Shown piece by piece: positions 59,110 to 64,000 of a DNA stretch of 64,000 nt. This DNA is from Aquatica leii (Eukaryota; Arthropoda; Insecta; Coleoptera; Lampyridae). The stretch spans positions 8,520,001 through 8,584,000 of the forward strand of contig CM069435.1 in NCBI GenBank assembly GCA_035610365.1, written 5' to 3'. Each line of letters opens with the position of its first letter. The first letter of the stretch is position 1. Below the pieces are notes generated by a model. That model was not told the origin of the DNA and searched no databases. It was given only the letters and a program-made list of their open reading frames with translations. Made by a program: the position numbers and the translations under genes.

Positions 59110-59690
59110 TAGCTGTTCCATATTTATCGAACGTAAAGAAACATACTTTTATCTTCCAGATCGTGAAGCAACCGAGATTAAATTTGAAACAACTAGGATA
59201 CTACAAAGATCAAAACTTCCACAGAAGAATCTTACCAATTCTGATTACCAAGCATTAAAAGGTCTAAGAAGTGATAATAAACTTATAATTGTACCAGCCG
59301 ACAAAGGAAAAGCTACTGTGTTAATGGATAAAACAAAATACTTTAACAAAGCTAACAGCTTACTTGATGACCCACATTTTACATAAAACTTCAAATTATT
59401 AACAAAAAAGTTATTAAAAGAAAGTAATTTATCATCGGAGACTATTAAAAAACTTACACCACAAGATCTTCTTATTCCAAGGTTTTATGGATTACCTAAA
59501 ATACATAACCCAAATGCACCTCTTTGACCAATTGTTAACTGTATTGGATTGACAACTATCTAAGTATTTAAATGCCATTGTTTGTATCTAACAAAAAATA
59601 AAATCCATACAAAAAACATATATTACTACTTTACAAGTTTGTCAATTACTTAAAAAGTTTACAAGTGCATCAACATACAAAACTATAAAT
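59110..59690 (+). mobile_element. Penelope-like element fragment (N-terminal RT)
   Basis: The plus strand reads LKGLRSDNKLIIVPADKGKA followed by TVLMDKTKYF (59256-59340), then DLLIPRFYGLPKIHNPNAPL near 59465-59525 and PIVNCIG. These are the conserved N-terminal and RT motif blocks of Penelope-like elements. Stops after the DPHFT segment and after NAPL show decay. The YVDD box and endonuclease are absent here. Confidence 0.8.
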
Positions 59691-60207
59691 TAAACTACTT
59701 GCCGGCATGTTCCGAATAAGTTATATAGAATATAAAAAAAAGGAAAGGTTTTAATAGGTAGATGACAATAACGCATTACAGAATTTTACTTAAATTACGT
59801 ACAATAATATAATTAACATTTTTTGCTCAAAAGGTCTTACCACAAACCGATAAATAACAACAGGGATTTTCATGTTTTGTTAAACAATGGTTTCCAGAAT
59901 ACATTAAATACAAAAGCCGCTTATAGAGAAGAACTATTGTAAAAATTTATAATAGGATTATGTACAATGACAGGCTTAACAGAACACTATTTATAAAACT
60001 GGAAAGATTTCGGAATTATTTATATTTTATAGGTCTATTCAGTACCCAAGTAAAGCAAACAAATATAGATAATTTTAATTCTGTCCGGTGGAATTCCTTT
60101 AATGACTGAAACACATGACTAAAATATTCTTTGTTTGTTATAAATACCTGTGATATTGTCACACTGTGATAGTCTATTGCTGTTGTGCTGTGAGTAAGTT
60201 TTAAAAA
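59691..60207. other. Spacer before the hAT-like transposase
   Basis: No recognised feature. It may hold the 5' end of the downstream hAT-like element, but no CAG-type terminus with an 8-bp repeat was found. Confidence 0.3.
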
Positions 60208-61568
60208 ATGCCACCTAATAAACAATCAAAATTTGAATATTATTACAAATGGAGTAAACTGGACAATAATTTAACAACCGACGAGAAAAACCTTTTTTGT
60301 CAAGTTTGTTCAAAATCAGTAAGTTTGTATTATCTTAATTTAAATGCTTTTAATTACTAGTATATGTATTATTTTAGATCGGTGCTACTAAAAACTACCA
60401 TGTAAAACAACACTTGGGTAGTGGTTTACGTTTAAAAAATATTTAAAAAACTATGAAACAACCATTGTTAAAAAACGTTATAGCAGATCAACAACATAAA
60501 ACTGACCCATCAAAATCAACTTTTGCTCTAGATTTGTGCGAAGCATTGGTGTCGGCTTAAATTCCTCTTAAAAAACTTGATAATATCAATTTTCGCAATT
60601 TACTCGAAAAATACACCGAACAAGTTGTTCCAGATGGATCAACTTTGAGGAAAAATTATTTAGATATATGTTGGAAATTGGAAATATGTTATCCAAATTT
60701 AAAACATGTAACTTGTCTAGCACATGAAATACATAGGGTGGGTGAATTCATTAGAGACGAGTTTGCAATAGTAAACAAGTTAACTTCTGCCACCAAAAAG
60801 GTAAAATCCTCTAACACATTAGATTCTCTTTTTGATTATTAGATCTTGTTTTAGGTTTTTTTGAAAGCACCATTAAGGGTAAGGGCCTATAAAGAAAAAC
60901 TTCCAGATGTTAAACTTCCGCCGGAACCTATCATAACAAGATGGGGAACTTGGTTATCTGCTTGCATTTTTTATGCCACACATTTTGAAAACATTAAAGA
61001 GGTACAGTTGATACTATAATCTGACATTGTCTTATACATTAATTGAATTGTCTTACTTCAGGCGGTTGAATTATTTGACGACACAACCATTGCTAAATCT
61101 CAAAAAGCTTTTAATGACGAAGCTGTTAAGAGAGGACTAGTTTTTATAAAAACACACTTTCCCAAAATTCCTGACGAATTAAAGCTAGAAAAAAGTGAAA
61201 CCGCAATGACCGAATCTTTCGCTACATTCGAAAAAATAAGAGCAATTATAAAAGCATGTCCAGGGACTATAGAAAGAAAAATTAATCAAAAATTGGATTC
61301 CGTGACATCAAAAAACCCTTCCTTTGACCTCTTTAAACAACTAACTGAAATTCAAAAAGGGGAGGTCATGAAGCATCAACACAAAATATTTTTAAGAATA
61401 ACAGAAACATCGGCATTAAAATTTGCTCCACTAACATCTTGTGATGTCGAAAGAACTTTTTTTTTCTATAAAACTATTTTAAATAATAAAAGGCAACAGC
61501 TTCTTGGTCAAAATAAATTATTTGCAAATAAAATAATTTATTCATTAAGAAAGATAATATTACTTTAA
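60208..61568 (+). pseudogene. hAT-like transposase with three short introns
   Basis: ATG at 60208 starts MPPNKQSKFEYYYKWSKLDN with a BED-like CQVC finger. The reading runs through three apparent introns with GT..AG ends (60319-60377, 60801-60854, 61002-61061). Joining gives CSKS/IGATKNYHVKQHL, TKK/VFLKAPLRVRAYKEK and NIKE/AVELFDD in frame. Later motifs are ITRWGTWLSACIFYATHFEN near 60936 and the hATC end FAPLTSCDVERTFFFYKTIL near 61430. The pattern matches the intron-bearing hAT group related to CGGBP1-like proteins. Stops occur in exon 2 (after RLKNI and after EALVSA), and a segment seems missing around 60665. Stop at 61566-61568. Confidence 0.7.
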
Positions 61569-62900
61569 TGTTAATTAAATACAAAAATTTGATTATTTTC
61601 TTCAAATGTGTATGCTTAAACTTCTTACAAATCTTTACAAAAAATGACTTACTCTTTAAAAGTTTTCAATAGAACATTACGCAAAAATTAAATTATTCTC
61701 TTTGCATTTGTTTTTCCAGTAATTTCATAAACAAGTTTCAAAATTATTTCAGGTGTTATACTTGACATTTTAATTATATTTTTATATAATTTTACGGTTT
61801 TTTCGTAAAAATAATAAACGTTTTTATACATTAGGTAACTTTTTAATTTATATGAGAGCTTTATTATATTAAATTATGAATTTTAATTGTTAAAAATTGT
61901 TTTCATTTTACGGGTTGTAACAGTACCAGCCGGTTAGAAACTTTTATTAAAATATGAAGTAATATTAATAATATGAGATGTGTTTTAACATTTTTACAGT
62001 AAAAACAAAATATTTTTGTTAAATAAAATAGATATGGAAATTACTAATTCGATTTTGTACTTAACTCGATTTTTTTTATAACAAAAACATTTGAGTAAAT
62101 TCTACATGAATATGAAATGTGTTTTAAAATAGAGAAGTATTGACTGACGTGTTTTTTATTGACTATCGTTTAAAATTGCTAAATCGGCATTGCATTTTAC
62201 AGAATCAACTCATCTAATATATTTTAGCCAAAAATATTTATTTATTTAGTAAACAAACCACTACAATTGTTTTGTTTTTTTTTGTTTTAAATGTGAATTA
62301 ATGCACAACACAATTTTTAATAAAAAAAAATTGTTTGTAAGCAACACCTACTTAAAAAAATTGTTGCAAATTATTATTGCTGTTAAAAAATAATTTATTT
62401 TATAACTATGCTGCTGAATCATACATAAATATGTATATACAAAGTAACTAACACAATTATTTAATACATTTAGAAAACGTAACTAGAAAAATTTACATTA
62501 ATTAATTTTATTGTTGTATTTTTATTGTATATTAAAATAAATATGTACACTTAGGTCACACTTTCGGACACAACTTACAAATGTAAAAAAAATCAGTCTT
62601 AGAATGCAATAAAAAGAAAAGTAAATTTGACCGTGTAGAAGACTCGACGAAGAACTGATAAAGAATTTAACAACGGTATCTCACGTAAATAGTTAATAAA
62701 TTCAATTACTACTTGTCCTAAACTAAATTAGACCTTAGAGTAAGAAATTATTTAAAGCAAAAGAATGCACGCGAAATACTTTTTTCTGATCATTAAAGAC
62801 TAACAAGAGAAGTTGAACAACTAACGTTAAAACAATTAAATTCAATCAAGTTGTCTTTTAGACTGGTATTTTGTTTGTTATATTAATATATAATATGATA
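61569..62900. other. AT-rich spacer, nothing recognised
   Basis: Very AT-rich with homopolymer runs. No coding frame, RNA gene or repeat edge identified before the mariner-type terminus at 62903. Confidence 0.45.
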
Positions 62901-62902
62901 TA

Positions 62903-64000
62903 CAGTGTGTCCGAAAAGTATGGAATATATTATACAGGTCGATAAATATGCACTTTACACGAAAAAGTTGTAAATAAAAGTTGTTTATCACTTAGTTATC
63001 TACCACCTGGGAGATATCAATTTAAATTTTTGCTGTAAACAAAATTGCAACGAATAACACTTACATTTTTTTAAATAGCAAGGCACGTCTTTATTATACT
63101 CATTTGATAGAGTCTTTTTTTCTCTTTTCAACCATATGAAACTTGAATACCTTTACATCAAAAAATTTTCAAGAAAAACAAGGACATGTCTAACAAATTT
63201 ATTTTACTGAGCAGTATTAATCAGGTACGTAATATGTAGTATTGAAACAATTGAATGCACTTTAGAACACTGTCAAACTTTGCTATTTGTTAGTGCTGGC
63301 TCAATTATCTAAGTAACATAGAATTGAAATTTTAATGATTCTGGGATATGGAGATAGAAGAAGAACCCAAGACGAAGTATGTAATTTATTTAATAACTTG
63401 CATCCAGAATTAAACATTTCGCAGTCCACGGTAAGCAAAATTTGGCGGAAATTTCAAGAGACAGGTTCGGTGAAAGATGCGAGTAGAACTGGTAGACCTT
63501 TGTCATTAAGTAATGTGGAACGAGAAAATTAGTTCTTGTCTGTTGAGGAAAATCCACAAATTTCTGTTCGGCAAATTGCTAGAGACCATAATTTGAATAA
63601 ATCGGCTGTACATGACGTTTTAAAAAAAAAAAAATTTCATCCTTATAAAGCTTGTGTAGTTCAAGAATTATTTGAAGACGATTTGGACAGAAGGCTGGAG
63701 TTTTGTGAAACAATAACAAACAAACTTGAACGAGATGCACATTTTCATAAAAATATCCTTTTTACTCATGAGGCCACGTTTTGTTTAAACGGCACAATTA
63801 ACAAACAAAACACACGTTACTGGTCTTCACAAAATCCTCACTGGTATCTAGAAGGACACACCCAATACCAGCAAAAAGTCAACGTCTGGGTAGAAATGAT
63901 TGGAAGTCAAATTTTGGGGCCATATTTTTTTGAAGGTAGTTTAACGGCGAATATTTATCTCGATTTCTTAAGATTTGAGTTAGTTCCTGCTTTGGCCTAG
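62903..64000 (+). mobile_element. Mariner-type element, cut by the window end
   Basis: CAGTGTGTCCGAAAAGTATGGAATAT (read as two blocks from 62903) after a TA dinucleotide matches the usual start of an insect mariner-type terminal repeat. A long leader precedes the transposase reading that starts at 63335. The 3' end lies outside the window. Confidence 0.65.
63335..64000 (+). pseudogene. Mariner-type transposase, partial
   Basis: ATG at 63335 gives MILGYGDRRRTQDEVCNLFN, a helix-turn-helix region (ISQSTVSKIWRKFQETGSV), the SRTGRPLSLS linker, a stop after NVEREN at 63530-63532, and then the second helix-turn-helix (ISVRQIARDHNLNKSAVHDV). The start of the catalytic domain reads ILFTHEATFCLNGTINKQN near 63755, where related proteins have FSDEATF, so the first catalytic Asp is replaced by His. 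QKVNVWVEMIG and GPYFFEGSLTANIYLDFLRF follow. A stop in the last three bases ends it early. The rest is beyond the window. Confidence 0.8.

Noticed and set aside
1-64000. CRISPR array, rRNA genes, bacterial operons or a toxin-antitoxin system
   Set aside because: No regularly spaced short repeats with unique spacers, no rRNA signatures and no prokaryote-like gene spacing anywhere on either strand.

Overview
The window looks like AT-rich nuclear DNA of an arthropod, most likely an insect. Spliced host exons are scattered in a dense layer of decayed transposons, and the mix of elements (piggyBac, hAT, Tc1/mariner, R1-, Jockey-, CR1- and RTE-type LINEs, Penelope-like elements, Gypsy, Copia and BEL/Pao) is typical of insects. 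No bacterial-style operons, CRISPR arrays or rRNA genes are visible. The order of insect cannot be fixed from this sequence.

Host genes. Two exons look like genuine host coding sequence. One is a 533-bp minus-strand exon (5364-5896) encoding the laminin-G/thrombospondin-N-like domain of a multiplexin (collagen XV/XVIII type), with clean splice sites on both sides. The other is a plus-strand terminal exon (24930-25150) of an unrecognised gene ending in a charged tail, with poly(A) signals just downstream.

Layout. 1-2661: R1-like LINE split by a solo LTR. 2940-4235: dispersed repeat with inverted ends and a tRNA-like part. 5364-5896: multiplexin exon. 7320-10765: piggyBac element split by a solo LTR. 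11480-13565: Jockey-like LINE split by a second solo LTR of the first family. 13566-14335: GC-richer LTR-like block. 16093-17162: second solo LTR of the other family. 17500-17755: BEL/Pao scrap. 20920-22140: RTE scrap with a Penelope-like insertion. 22170-23960: broken DDE-type transposase family. 24190-28700: small ORFs resembling those of Polinton/adintovirus-like elements, with the host terminal exon between them. 32600-33530: Tc1-like. 34680-35045: Penelope-like. 35360-39656: hAT with perfect target duplication. 40430-44260: nearly full-length CR1-like LINE. 46345-46565: hAT MITE. 46620-53530: Copia relic holding a whole-layout Gypsy element. 53590-55140: RTE LINE. 55210-55970: second copy of the dispersed repeat. 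57128-58895: second piggyBac transposase. 59110-59690: Penelope-like RT. 60208-61568: intron-containing hAT-like transposase. 62903-64000: start of a mariner-type element.

The strongest observations are structural. Matching target-site duplications let the order of insertion be read in five places: AGTT and ACTG around LTR family 1, AAGA around LTR family 2, ATGAC around Gypsy inside Copia, and a 14-bp repeat around the Penelope-like insert inside RTE. I found no convincing new multi-gene system. The best candidates for something under-described are the inverted-end repeat with a Pol III-like tRNA head, the virus-like small-ORF cluster, and the unassigned transposase family at 22-24 kb.
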